Shown: positions 16,773 to 24,810 of the stretch, piece by piece
Numbering within the stretch: position 1 is the stretch's first letter
How the letters are laid out: each line of letters starts with the position of its first letter
Source: Edaphobacter aggregans
GTDB lineage: Bacteria > Acidobacteriota > Terriglobia > Terriglobales > Acidobacteriaceae
DNA: 53,634 nt
Assembly (NCBI GenBank): GCA_022736715.1
Contig: DZDJ01000014.1
Location: forward strand, 1 to 53,634
Direction: 5' to 3'
The notes under the pieces: generated by a model
What the model saw: only the letters and a program-made list of their open reading frames with translations
Database searches by the model: none
Told to the model about the DNA's origin: nothing
Position numbers and translations under genes: made by a program

Positions 16773-17408
16773 ATGCCAATTTCGACTCTGCCAGCACCCC
16801 GCTCCGCCGGTTCCAGATTCAAGACTGTTCTCTGGGTATTGCTTGGTCTCACTACGCTCTTCGTTTTCATCACCTCAGAGCTGCTCCTCATCACCGACTA
16901 TCCGATGTACCACGCCTACCGTCTGCAGGTCATCGCTGACCGTCATCTCCTCATTCCGCATACACTCGCCGGAACCTTCGCTCTCCTGATCGGCCCCATC
17001 AATTTCTCTTCGCGGATCCGCCAGCGTTTTCTCCGACTCCATCGCATCCTCGGCCGCATCTACGTCATCTCCGTGTTTGTTGGTTCCTTCACAGGCATCG
17101 CTCTCGCCTGGGGTCGTCCGGGTCTTCCCGGAACATCCATGCAGGCCGCCGCCTGGATGGTCTGTACCACCGCCGCCTTCATCACCGCGCGCAACCGCCA
17201 AATCACACAACACCTGCAATGGATGGCGCGTTCTTATGCGGTCACCTTTACCTTTGTCTCCAGCCGCGTACTCAACCTCTGGCCGCGCTACTGGAGCCAT
17301 CTTGGCGACTCCCTGGCTGCCGTCGGCGTGATTGCCTTCACGCTTGCCTCACTACTAATCGTGGAGCTCGGCCTCAACTGGCGCGAACTCACTACGCGCC
17401 GTGACTGA
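16773..17408 (+). CDS. DUF2306-like multi-pass membrane protein
   Basis: The 211-residue protein has a hydrophobic helix near residues 18-40 (VLWVLLGLTTLFVFITSELL), a second around 70-85, and others near 105-120, 130-150 and 180-200. Conserved-looking features include PMYHAYRLQ, HLLIPHTLAGTFALLIGPINF, RLHRILGRIYVISVF and HLQWMARSYA, a pattern I associate with DUF2306 proteins; the histidines may bind heme or metal. The start at ATG 16773 has a GAGAAGAGAA ribosome site; the open frame goes back into the methyltransferase gene. It uses C-ending codons (CTC, ATC, GTC) more than the two genes before it. Confidence 0.7.
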   Translation: MPISTLPAPRSAGSRFKTVLWVLLGLTTLFVFITSELLLITDYPMYHAYRLQVIADRHLLIPHTLAGTFALLIGPINFSSRIRQRFLRLHRILGRIYVISVFVGSFTGIALAWGRPGLPGTSMQAAAWMVCTTAAFITARNRQITQHLQWMARSYAVTFTFVSSRVLNLWPRYWSHLGDSLAAVGVIAFTLASLLIVELGLNWRELTTRRD

Positions 17409-17457
17409 TCGTGGGCCAGCGGTCATATGAGTTGAAGATGTGGGTCTGCAAAATGTC

Positions 17458-18237
17458 CTATTTTCCGAAGCTGGTCCCCACCAGATCCGAGCTGATTACA
17501 GGCCCGTAACCACCGAGCTGTCCAACTATTACCGCCACCGCAGGATCCTCCCCCTCCAGTACCCACACCATCACATCTTTCGGCTGCAGGCCAATCAGCC
17601 GCGCAATCACGCCCACGATGCCGCCCAACTCCGGATGAATGCGAAACACGGTCGCTTTGAAGGTCTGTCCTGCCAGGTGAACAGTCTGCTCGTCCACCGA
17701 CGAGATCAGGAGGTGAATCAACCGGCCGCCGCCGACTGGCACCAGCATCCCCACCCGAAATGGCGCCGTATTGTACGGCACGTTCAACAGCAACGTCCCA
17801 ACGAAGCCATTCGCCAGGTCATCCGGCAGGTTCATGTGCTTGCTCTCGGTGTGTGTCCTGCCATTCCTGTCTATTGTGCGGCTGGTCACTAAGCCGGTAG
17901 CGGCTTCTACCGTAAAGTCGATGGGCTTTGTAAAGAACGGCCCTTTCTGTATGTGACGGTCGCGCACTAATCGAAACGTACCCTGCTGTCTGTACGTCGT
18001 GGTCTCATCATCAATCGATCCATCGACAAAGTGATAGGTCAGGCGCATCGTTACTTCATCGCCCTGCACAACCTGCGAAAACTCACCACTGGCAATGGTT
18101 CTTCCATCCCCGGAGCGGGCCACCATAAACCGGTGCATTGGCTGTTGAATATGTCTCACTGAAACCGGTTCAGCCAGCGCTGCAGTGGCTACCATCATCG
18201 TCCAGAAAACGACGACCAGGAAATCGCTTCGCCTCAT
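17458..18237 (-). CDS. Secreted protein of unknown function
   Basis: The 259-residue product has a signal peptide (MRRSDFLVVVFWTMMVATAALAEP) and a beta-rich body with alternating polar residues (EVTMRLTYHFVDGSIDDETT, FRLVRDRHIQKGP). It resembles uncharacterised lipocalin- or DUF3108-like periplasmic proteins only in general character; no family can be named. The start at 18237 is chosen for the signal peptide; the longer frame runs into the inverted-repeat copy. It is on the opposite strand to the polyketide-related genes and separates the FAD oxidoreductase from them. Confidence 0.65.
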   Translation of the reverse strand: MRRSDFLVVVFWTMMVATAALAEPVSVRHIQQPMHRFMVARSGDGRTIASGEFSQVVQGDEVTMRLTYHFVDGSIDDETTTYRQQGTFRLVRDRHIQKGPFFTKPIDFTVEAATGLVTSRTIDRNGRTHTESKHMNLPDDLANGFVGTLLLNVPYNTAPFRVGMLVPVGGGRLIHLLISSVDEQTVHLAGQTFKATVFRIHPELGGIVGVIARLIGLQPKDVMVWVLEGEDPAVAVIVGQLGGYGPVISSDLVGTSFGK

Positions 18238-18251
18238 CCAATACCCCGTTC

Positions 18252-18373
18252 TAAAGCTAAAGCAGAGAGTGCGTAAGACGCGGCCACAGGCCTTGAGCCG
18301 ACACGGCCAACAGGGAGCGGAGGCCGGACACTCCCCGCAAAAAGCGTATGTCTCACAGTAACTCTGCTTTTGC
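18252..18373 (-). repeat. Dispersed ~120-bp repeat, copy A
   Basis: Read on the minus strand this segment matches 20384-20506 over about 120 bp at roughly 80 per cent. Shared blocks include GCAAAAGCAGAGT at one end, GGCTCAAGGCCTG in the middle and GTCTTACGC towards the other end. The two copies are in inverted orientation and bracket the FAD oxidoreductase and YceI genes. Copy A lies in the divergent space between 17458-18237 and 18527-19657. Confidence 0.8.
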
Positions 18374-18526
18374 CTTAACACCTTAGACGCCTTCCGGTTC
18401 CAGCTTTACCGGCTTCAAAATGACGATTTGTACAGAATGACGTGCCAAACTGCTTTCCGGACGTCTACCAGAAATGGAACCCAGCCACAAATTGATGGAA
18501 CATCCGGGTGAAGCAGGAGTGACGCA

Positions 18527-19657
18527 TTGCAAGACGAAGTTCTGATTCTTGGTGGTGGAGTGGCAGGTTGTGCGGCCTCGATCGCGCTCGCCCGCAAGGG
18601 ACGAAGTGTCACGCTGATTGAACGCGAGCCCATACCCCGCCATAAGGTTTGCGGAGAGTTTCTGAGCGGCGAGGCCCTTGAAGACCTGCGCACACTTGGT
18701 ATCGACGTGACTGCGCTCGGCGCGGTGCCGATCAACTGTGTTCGACTTGCCGCAGCCAGACGTGCGGCGGAGGCTCCTCTGCCTTTTCGTGCGGCCTCGC
18801 TCACGCGCAGGGCGCTGGACACAGCGCTCATCGCCGCAGCTGTTGCCGCGGGAGTCCGCGTTAAGCGTGGTCGCGGTGTGCAGTCGCTCAACCGTACGGC
18901 CGCCAACCTCTGGCAGGCCACTCTCGATGATGGCGCCACGTGCGAAGCTCCAACCGCCTTTCTTGCCACGGGCAAGCATGATCTGCGCGGCCACAGCCGC
19001 CCGAAAGACCCTCACCAATGGGTCGCCTTCAAGATGTATTATCGGCTGTCTGCCGCCCAGACCGCTGACCTGGCGGATGCCTCCGAGTTGACGCTCTATT
19101 CCGGAGGCTACGGTGGTATCCAACCAGTGGAAGACGGCATTACGAATTTCTGCTGCGTGGTGCAACGGCGGTATTTTGCGCGTGCAGGCCTTCGCTGGGA
19201 GGGCCTCCTTGCGAAGATGCAGCAGGACTGTCCTCACCTCACGATGCGGCTTGACGGTGCGCAGCCGTTGCTCGACAAACCGGTCACCGTCACTCATATC
19301 CCGTACGGTTACCTTCGCCGCGCAACTGAGGATGGGCTCTACTGCATCGGCGATCAGGCGGCCGTAATCCCCTCGTTCACTGGCGACGGTATATCCATCG
19401 CCCTGCATACCGCCCGCCGCGCCGCCGCTGCCTGTCTTGCTGCGGAGCCGGCGCCGGTCTTTCAGCCCAAACTGCGCTCCGCAATGCTGCCTCAGATGCG
19501 TCTTGCCGAGGCCGCTGCCAATGGCCTGAACAACCCACTTGCGCGTGCTGTACTGCCATTCTGCCTCCGGGTCTGGCCCGGCGCAATGCGCGTAACGGCA
19601 AGACTCACGCGTGTCACTCAGCCAGCCGCTGTTGCTCCACATGCGTTCGCCAACTGA
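18527..19657 (+). CDS. FAD-dependent oxidoreductase (geranylgeranyl reductase-like)
   Basis: The 376-residue flavoprotein has an N-terminal Rossmann motif ILGGGVAGCAASIALARKG (about 6-24), the geranylgeranyl-reductase-type segment RHKVCGEFLSG (about 40-50), and the C-terminal FAD motif YCIGDQAAVIPSFTGDGISIAL. It probably reduces or hydroxylates a lipid or polyketide intermediate. Members often accompany type III polyketide synthases and methyltransferases, which are present 1.9 kb upstream but are here separated by two other genes and repeat A. Translation starts at TTG 18527 after an AGGAG site. Confidence 0.88.
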   Translation: MQDEVLILGGGVAGCAASIALARKGRSVTLIEREPIPRHKVCGEFLSGEALEDLRTLGIDVTALGAVPINCVRLAAARRAAEAPLPFRAASLTRRALDTALIAAAVAAGVRVKRGRGVQSLNRTAANLWQATLDDGATCEAPTAFLATGKHDLRGHSRPKDPHQWVAFKMYYRLSAAQTADLADASELTLYSGGYGGIQPVEDGITNFCCVVQRRYFARAGLRWEGLLAKMQQDCPHLTMRLDGAQPLLDKPVTVTHIPYGYLRRATEDGLYCIGDQAAVIPSFTGDGISIALHTARRAAAACLAAEPAPVFQPKLRSAMLPQMRLAEAAANGLNNPLARAVLPFCLRVWPGAMRVTARLTRVTQPAAVAPHAFAN

Positions 19658-19714
19658 TGTCGAACCAGACCAAAATAACTCCCGGCAGTTAAAACTTTCA
19701 GAGAAGATGAAACA

Positions 19715-20284
19715 ATGAAAACCTTCGTAGTCCTGGCCCTTGCGGGCATGCTCGCTCCAGCCGCTCTCGCCCAGCGTCAGACCTTCGCCGTCAACCCCGG
19801 CGCCAGCGAGGTCAGGATGATGCTCAACACGACCCACGAGGTCGTCCACGGCACATTTCACATTCAATCCGGATCGGTTGAGTTTGATCGCACCAGCCCT
19901 GGGATGTCAGGTTTGGTGATCGTACTGGCCGATAGCGGAAAGACCGGCAACGGCATCCGCGACAAGAAGATGAATAACGACATTCTTAAGGTGGACCAGT
20001 ACAGGGTCGTCTCCTTTGCGCCAAAAACCTACACGGGGACAATCACGCCATCTGGTGACTCAACCATTCAGGTGAGCGGGGTGTTCACCCTGCTCGGCAG
20101 TCCCCACGACCTGACGATTCCGATGCAGATTCAATTGGATGGATCGAAGGCTACGGCAAGAGCGCATTTCGTCGTTCCCTATGTTCAGTGGGGGCTCAAG
20201 AACCCGAGCTTCCTGTTCTGGAAAGCTGCGCAGGACGTTGCGATTGATCTTGACCTCGTTGGCCAGGTTTCGCCTCAAAAGTAA
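19715..20284 (+). CDS. Secreted YceI-family lipocalin-like protein
   Basis: The 189-residue protein has a signal peptide (MKTFVVLALAGMLAPAALAQ) and a YceI beta-barrel with the typical VSFAPKTYTGTI, VSGVFTLLGSPHDLTIPM and VPYVQWGLKNPS segments. YceI proteins bind polyprenoid or amphipathic molecules in the periplasm. The gene follows the FAD oxidoreductase by 57 bp on the same strand, and a role in carrying a lipid product of the polyketide group is possible but only inferred. It has a MKTF start with an AGAAGATGAAACA ribosome area. Downstream lie repeat B and a terminator. Confidence 0.9.
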   Translation: MKTFVVLALAGMLAPAALAQRQTFAVNPGASEVRMMLNTTHEVVHGTFHIQSGSVEFDRTSPGMSGLVIVLADSGKTGNGIRDKKMNNDILKVDQYRVVSFAPKTYTGTITPSGDSTIQVSGVFTLLGSPHDLTIPMQIQLDGSKATARAHFVVPYVQWGLKNPSFLFWKAAQDVAIDLDLVGQVSPQK

Positions 20285-20383
20285 GCTGCTCCCGCTGGAT
20301 GCCGGGCAGGTCCCCTTTCCCTCATTCCGCAACCTGACAGCAGGGGGCCAACCTCAACCCGCGTACCTCAGTCGAAGGCCAAA

Positions 20384-20506
20384 GCAAAAGCAGAGTGGCT
20401 GTGAGGTATACGCCTTTTGAGGGGGGAGTTTGGCCGCCGCTCCCTGCTGGCCGCGTTGGCTCAAGGCCTGCGGCTTCGTCTTACGCTTCCTCTGTTTTTA
20501 CTTCAG
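20384..20506 (+). repeat. Dispersed ~120-bp repeat, copy B
   Basis: This is the partner of copy A at 18252-18373, in opposite orientation. It lies 100 bp after the YceI stop and contains the CTCCCTGCTGGCCGCGTTGG segment that corresponds to CTCCCTGTTGGCCGTGTCGG in copy A. No open frame or transposase is associated with either copy. The rest of 20285-20694 holds only this repeat and a terminator. Confidence 0.8.
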
Positions 20507-20620
20507 CCGCAACAATCCAGCAGTTTTGACCCTTTGAAACTCTTTGCCTGGCAGATTTTCCGCCTCTGCACTGTGCCACGGAACACTGTGCGTTGGCCAT
20601 GACAATTCCGTCCTGCACAA

Positions 20621-20652
20621 AGAGCCATCCGCAGGTCTCCCCGGATGGCTCT
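20621..20652. terminator. Rho-independent terminator between yceI and gntR
   Basis: The stem AGAGCCATCCG pairs perfectly with CGGATGGCTCT across a 10-nt loop (20621-20652), followed by TTCTT on the plus strand. It lies 43 bp from the 3' end of the minus-strand GntR gene, and its reverse complement also ends in a short T run, so it may serve both converging transcripts. Confidence 0.85.
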
Positions 20653-20694
20653 TTCTTATATCACGCCCGACATTGCAGCCTGTAACATGCTCCG

Positions 20695-21444
20695 TTACCA
20701 GCTGCCGCGCTCGCCAAACATATCAATCACGTGGCCCAGCCGTTCCGCGCCATTCAGCCAGTTCTTCTGCAGACCCGTTTCCACCCGGCTTGCATCTCCG
20801 GCCACAATTCCCTGCACAACCTGGTCATGCTCCTCCAGCGATTTGTGCAGGTTCCTAATAATGGAGCTGGCATACAACCGCCAGTAGCGTTCTGCCTGCG
20901 GCTCAATCGCATTATGCAGCGTCAGCAGGCGAGGCCCCGCGCCCTGTTGCACAATCAGCCGGTGAAAATTCCGGTCCAGGTCAAAAATCTCGCCAGCATT
21001 GCCGCGCCCTTCCGCAATCTGCGACAGATGCTCGTTGATCTTCCGCAACTGCGCCGCCAGCGCTTCCCGGTTCGGCTTCGGCAACTGCGCCACGCCCCGG
21101 CCCGCAATCCCCTCCAGCCTGCCAATAATCATGTACATGTCGTTGGCGTCTTCCTTCGTCAGCGGCGCTACAATCATCCGCGATTTGCTGACATTGCGGT
21201 GTTCGAGAATGTAGCCCTCACGCTGCAGCCAGTGAATGGCTCCTCGTACAGGGGTGCGGCTCATGTTCAGGCGCTCAGCCAGGTCAGCTTCCACAATCCA
21301 GGCTCCGGGCGAAAGCCGCCCGTGAACAATCAACTCCCGAATCTCCCGAAACGCCGTTAGCAGACTTGTGCCATGCTCCGCTTTTTCCCGTTTTTTCGCA
21401 GAAACCACCGATTTCGCCTGTTTATTTGCGGTCGCAGTCTTCAT
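20695..21444 (-). CDS. GntR-family regulator with FCD domain
   Basis: The 249-residue protein has a lysine-rich lead of about 23 residues, then a GntR winged helix (FREIRELIVHGRLSPGAWIV, ERLNMSRTPVRGAIHWLQRE, about 30-75) and an all-helical FCD ligand-binding domain (LEGIAGRGVAQL, then the metal-ligand type FDLDRNFHRLIVQQ and HDQVVQGIVAGD). Such regulators answer to carboxylic acids or sugar acids. The start at 21444 is chosen because upstream residues are not family-like. It diverges from the sulfur operon at 21966 with a 521-bp intergenic region between them. Control of that operon is possible but unproven. Confidence 0.9.
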   Translation of the reverse strand: MKTATANKQAKSVVSAKKREKAEHGTSLLTAFREIRELIVHGRLSPGAWIVEADLAERLNMSRTPVRGAIHWLQREGYILEHRNVSKSRMIVAPLTKEDANDMYMIIGRLEGIAGRGVAQLPKPNREALAAQLRKINEHLSQIAEGRGNAGEIFDLDRNFHRLIVQQGAGPRLLTLHNAIEPQAERYWRLYASSIIRNLHKSLEEHDQVVQGIVAGDASRVETGLQKNWLNGAERLGHVIDMFGERGSW

Positions 21445-21592
21445 TGTGGATCTAAGTGAGTTCTCCTGAGTCGAAAACTGTCCTTCTGACACTCTAATCC
21501 TATCTACACGGAAACAAAAGACATTGAGAGGGGCAGGAACATATAACGAACAAGTGTCCAAAATAGTCTGCAATTTAGCGGAAGGAAACATA

Positions 21593-21640
21593 TACCCCTT
21601 GACCTACCCCTTGACTAGGCGCGGCATCGACCGCGGTCAA
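21593..21640. promoter_or_regulatory. Direct repeats and palindrome in the gntR/sulfur-operon divergent region
   Basis: The sequence TACCCCTTGAC occurs twice 12 bp apart (21593-21603, 21605-21615), followed by the near-palindrome TCGACCGCGGTCAA (21627-21640) that repeats the TTGAC core in opposite directions. TATAAA follows at 21641. These are plausible regulator sites and promoter parts within the 21445-21965 gap, which otherwise holds no gene. Confidence 0.5.
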
Positions 21641-21965
21641 TATAAATCAGGAATGCGCTTATTTTCAGTTGTTTACAGTGTCCACCTGCTCGCCCGCGTC
21701 CATTTGCACTACGAATGTGAGCGCGGTCACCGAAACTCCGCCCCTCAGCCGCTACTTTGGAAGCTGGACAGGGGTGGGCCCTGATGGGTCTTGATAAATT
21801 GCGGATGGATCGCGGCAGGAAGGCCCGAAAGCGCCGCAGAAGCGAATCCAGATGCAGATTTCTTCTACGCGCGGCAGGTCGGACTGGAAAAAGATTTTTT
21901 TTACTGTAACGCTGTACCCGTGCACGGTCTTTATCCAGATGGAAGATTTTTGAAAGGACAACCCT

Positions 21966-23201
21966 ATGCGGCACCTTCTGATTCTTGGCGGTGGAACCGC
22001 CGGCACCATGATGGCGAACAAGCTCGCCCCTGTTCTTGACGAGCAGGAATGGAAAATCACTCTCGTCGACGGCACTGAGCAGCACTACTATCAGCCGGGA
22101 TTCCTCTTCATACCCTTCGGCACCTATCGTTTGCGCGACATCGTCCGCCCGCGCCGCCAATATCTGCCGCCAAACATTAAGGTCATCATCTCAGCCGTCG
22201 ACCACATCGACACCAGCAAAAACTCCGTCACCCTCAGCAACCAGGCCATCATCAAATATGACTACCTCATCATCGCCACCGGATCCGACATCCACCCGGA
22301 ACATATCGACGGCCTGGTCGACGAAGAGTGGGGGCGCAGCAAATTCGACTTCTACACGCCCCACGGCACCGATCGTCTGGGCAACTTCTTTCGCACCTGG
22401 CAGGGCGGCCGTCTGGTCATCAACATTGCGGAAATGCCCATCAAGTGTCCCGTTGCACCACTGGAGTTCGCCTTTCTCGCTGACGATTACTTCACCCGCC
22501 GCGGTATCCGCGACAAAGTCGATCTCCACTTCGTTACACCGCTTTCCGGCGCCTTTACCAGACCCACGGCCAGCCGCGTGCTGGGTGATTTTCTCGGACG
22601 GAAAAGGATCACCGTCACTCCCGATTTCAACATCGCCCGTGTCGACAGCAAGGAGAAAAAGATCGTCTCCTGGGACGACATCGAGGTCCCCTACGACGTG
22701 CTCATCTCCGTGCCCACCAATATGGGAGATGCCTGCATCGCGCGCAGCGGACTTGGCGATGAGCTCAACTTTGTCCCCACCGACAAGGGGACCCTTCAGG
22801 CCAACGGCCTGGACAACGTCTTTGTCCTGGGCGACGCCACCAACCTGCCCACCTCCAAGGCTGGCTCCGTCGCGCACTTCCAGGCGGAAGTTCTCTTTGA
22901 AAACTTCCTTGAGCACATCGAAGGTCTCCCCATGCCGGCGCGTTCTGATGGCCACGCCAACTGCTTCATCGAGTCCGGTTTCGGCAAAGGCCTTCTCATC
23001 GACTTCAACTACGACACGGAACCGCTGCCCGGCGAATTCCCGCTGCCCGGCATCGGCCCCATGTCGCTGCTCCAGGAAAGCCATATCAACCACTACGGCA
23101 AGCTCATGTTCCGCTGGATCTATTGGAACATTTTGCTTCGCGGCATGGAGCTCCCCATCGGCTCGGCCATGTCCATGGCAGGAAAGAGGGCATTACCATG
23201 A
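21966..23201 (+). CDS. Sulfide:quinone oxidoreductase-like flavoprotein
   Basis: The 411-residue protein is in the FAD-dependent pyridine nucleotide-disulfide oxidoreductase superfamily. It has the N-terminal Rossmann motif LLILGGGTAGTMMANKL (4-20), the YDYLIIATGSDIHPE segment (98-112) and the second FAD motif NVFVLGDATNLPTSKAG (284-300). Cys161 in PIKCPVAPLEF and Cys333 in HANCFIESG sit where sulfide:quinone oxidoreductases keep their two essential cysteines. A C-terminal amphipathic region (YGKLMFRWIYWNILLRGMEL) would fit membrane association. It should oxidise sulfide, passing electrons to quinone and producing persulfide sulfur. It starts a four-gene operon with tight spacing; its stop overlaps the next start as ATGA. 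Codons are strikingly C-ending. Confidence 0.85.
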   Translation: MRHLLILGGGTAGTMMANKLAPVLDEQEWKITLVDGTEQHYYQPGFLFIPFGTYRLRDIVRPRRQYLPPNIKVIISAVDHIDTSKNSVTLSNQAIIKYDYLIIATGSDIHPEHIDGLVDEEWGRSKFDFYTPHGTDRLGNFFRTWQGGRLVINIAEMPIKCPVAPLEFAFLADDYFTRRGIRDKVDLHFVTPLSGAFTRPTASRVLGDFLGRKRITVTPDFNIARVDSKEKKIVSWDDIEVPYDVLISVPTNMGDACIARSGLGDELNFVPTDKGTLQANGLDNVFVLGDATNLPTSKAGSVAHFQAEVLFENFLEHIEGLPMPARSDGHANCFIESGFGKGLLIDFNYDTEPLPGEFPLPGIGPMSLLQESHINHYGKLMFRWIYWNILLRGMELPIGSAMSMAGKRALP

Positions 23202-23911
23202 CCATGACCAATACTCCGGTGGAAGACCGCATCACCGAACTCAACGCCAAGCTCGACTACATCGTTGAGGAAATCCATCACCTCAGACGCCTGCGCAACA
23301 GTGCCGAGGACCTGGTTGCCGATCTTTCCCTGGTGGGCAAAGATGCCATGGGCGAGGCCGCCGCCGCCCTCAGCGCCGTTGACCTTCGCCCGCAGGACGC
23401 CATCCAGCTCCTCAAGACCGTGCTGGTAGACGCCCGCCTGCTCACCACCGCGCTGCAGCAGCTCGAAAGTGCCAGCGATTTTGTGCAGGATGCGCAGCCC
23501 ATCGTCCGCGACCTCTACCAGCAGGCCGTCACCCACCTGCAGCAACTCGAAGAGAAGGGCTACTTCAACACCGCGCGCTCCGGCGTCCGCATCGCCGATG
23601 CGCTCATCCAGGCCCACTCCGCTGAAGACCTCAAGCAAGTGGAGGCCAGCATCCCGCAGCTCATCGGCTTCCTGCGCGAACTTACCCGGCCCGAGGTGCT
23701 GGAAGCACTCGAATCCATCATTCATGGCTTTGGCCGCGTTCAGGCCACCATGAACGTCAACAAGTCCATCTTTCAGATCGTCCGCGATCTCAACTCGCCC
23801 AATGCGCGCCGCGGCACCGCCATCCTGGTCGAGTTCCTCAAGATTGTGGGAGAGCGCAGCAGCACCGTCGCTCCTGCCACATCACCCGCCGCAACAGCAC
23901 AGGAGAAATAA
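23198..23911 (+). CDS. DUF1641 protein of the sulfur operon
   Basis: The 237-residue protein matches the general form of DUF1641 proteins: a coiled N-terminus (DRITELNAKLDYIVEEIHHL, about 10-29), long amphipathic helices, then a C-terminal segment with GFLRELTRPEVLEALESIIHGFGRV typical of the family, ending in an Ala/Pro/Thr-rich tail. DUF1641 genes occur next to SQR-like flavoproteins and formate dehydrogenases in other bacteria, with unknown role, possibly as a membrane or scaffold partner. The start at 23198 overlaps the SQR stop by 4 bp and follows a GGAAAGAGGG ribosome site. Confidence 0.8.
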   Translation: MTMTNTPVEDRITELNAKLDYIVEEIHHLRRLRNSAEDLVADLSLVGKDAMGEAAAALSAVDLRPQDAIQLLKTVLVDARLLTTALQQLESASDFVQDAQPIVRDLYQQAVTHLQQLEEKGYFNTARSGVRIADALIQAHSAEDLKQVEASIPQLIGFLRELTRPEVLEALESIIHGFGRVQATMNVNKSIFQIVRDLNSPNARRGTAILVEFLKIVGERSSTVAPATSPAATAQEK

Positions 23912-23913
23912 CC

Positions 23914-24231
23914 ATGACAACACTGACCGTACTTGGAAAACCACTGGAACTGGATGCCGATGGCAATCTGGCCAACCGCAACGACTGGAATGAAGATGTA
24001 GCGCGCGAACTGGCCACGCAGGAAGACATTCCCGATCTCACCCCGCAGCACTGGGCTGTCCTCAACTACATGCGCAAAGTCTTTGAGGCCGAAGGCGATG
24101 CCCCGTCCATCCGCCGCCTTACCAAAGAGAGTGGCGTCGACACCAAGACGCTCTACCAGCTCTTTCCCAAAGGACCCGCCAAACGCGCAGCTCGTATTGC
24201 TGGCCTGCCCAAACCCAAAGGCTGCATCTGA
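23914..24231 (+). CDS. TusE/DsrC-family sulfur relay protein with a single C-terminal cysteine
   Basis: The 105-residue protein aligns over its length with DsrC/TusE: the segment DADGNLANRNDWNEDVA, then LTPQHWAVLNYMRKVFE, RRLTKESGVDTKTLYQLFP and the flexible C-terminal arm ending GLPKPKGCI. The penultimate cysteine (CysA, residue 104) is present and is the sulfur carrier. The second cysteine (CysB, 11 residues earlier), needed by DsrC partners of dissimilatory sulfite reductase, is alanine here (KRAARIAG). The protein is therefore a TusE-like or DsrC-like persulfide carrier, not a trisulfide-forming DsrC. It lies 2 bp after DUF1641. Confidence 0.9.
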   Translation: MTTLTVLGKPLELDADGNLANRNDWNEDVARELATQEDIPDLTPQHWAVLNYMRKVFEAEGDAPSIRRLTKESGVDTKTLYQLFPKGPAKRAARIAGLPKPKGCI

Positions 24232-24245
24232 ATCAGGAGACGATT

Positions 24246-24725
24246 ATGGCAGACACACCAGCACAACCAATCGAAAAAATTGCACTCGTCATCTCCCGCG
24301 GCTCGCTCGACGGCGTCTACCCCGGCCTCATCATGGCCAACGGCGCGCGTATGGAAGGCATTGAGGTCTCCGTCTTCTTCACCTTCTTCGGTCTCGACGC
24401 CATCCTCAAAAAGCGTATGAACGACCTCAAGGTCGCCACCGTCGGCAATCCGGGCATGCACATCCCCACCCTGATCGGCGCTTTGCCCGGCATGTCCGCC
24501 TTCGCCACTTCCCAAATGAAGAAGGGGATGGAAAAGCTTGATATCCCACCCATCGGCGAATTCATCACCATGATCCACGATGCCGGCGCCGACATCTACG
24601 CCTGCCGCGCCACCGTCGACATGTTCGACCTCAAAGCCAGCGACTTCTGCCCCGAACTCGATGCCGTCATCTCCGTCGGACAGTTCTATGAAAAAGCCGC
24701 CGGGAGCCAGATCATCTTCACTTAG
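24246..24725 (+). CDS. DsrE/DsrF-like sulfurtransferase (DsrE2 type)
   Basis: The 159-residue protein belongs to the DsrE/DsrF/DrsH-like group: ALVISRGSLDGVYPGLIMAN at the N-terminus, EVSVFFTFFGLDAILKK in the core and a cysteine in ADIYACRATVDMF (Cys120) where family members carry their active persulfide. Cys135 is a second cysteine near the C-terminus. It could take sulfur from the SQR product and hand it to the TusE/DsrC-like protein. It follows that gene by 14 bp. No TusA or rhodanese gene is in the window, which are frequent partners elsewhere. Confidence 0.88.
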   Translation: MADTPAQPIEKIALVISRGSLDGVYPGLIMANGARMEGIEVSVFFTFFGLDAILKKRMNDLKVATVGNPGMHIPTLIGALPGMSAFATSQMKKGMEKLDIPPIGEFITMIHDAGADIYACRATVDMFDLKASDFCPELDAVISVGQFYEKAAGSQIIFT

Positions 24726-24770
24726 GCTGCGTCGGCGTGCCGGCAGAAAAGGAACCTGGGAGAGCAGGCA

Positions 24771-24810
24771 GCAATCACAGGGCATGACGTGCGCAGTGCC
24801 CCGTGATTGC
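24771..24810 (+). terminator. Hairpin after the sulfur operon
   Basis: GCAATCAC-A-GGGC pairs with GCCC-C-GTGATTGC around a short loop (24771-24810), 46 bp after the DsrE-like stop. There is no clear T-tract, so termination would be imperfect. The remainder of 24811-25094 holds no gene or signal that I can identify. Confidence 0.55.
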
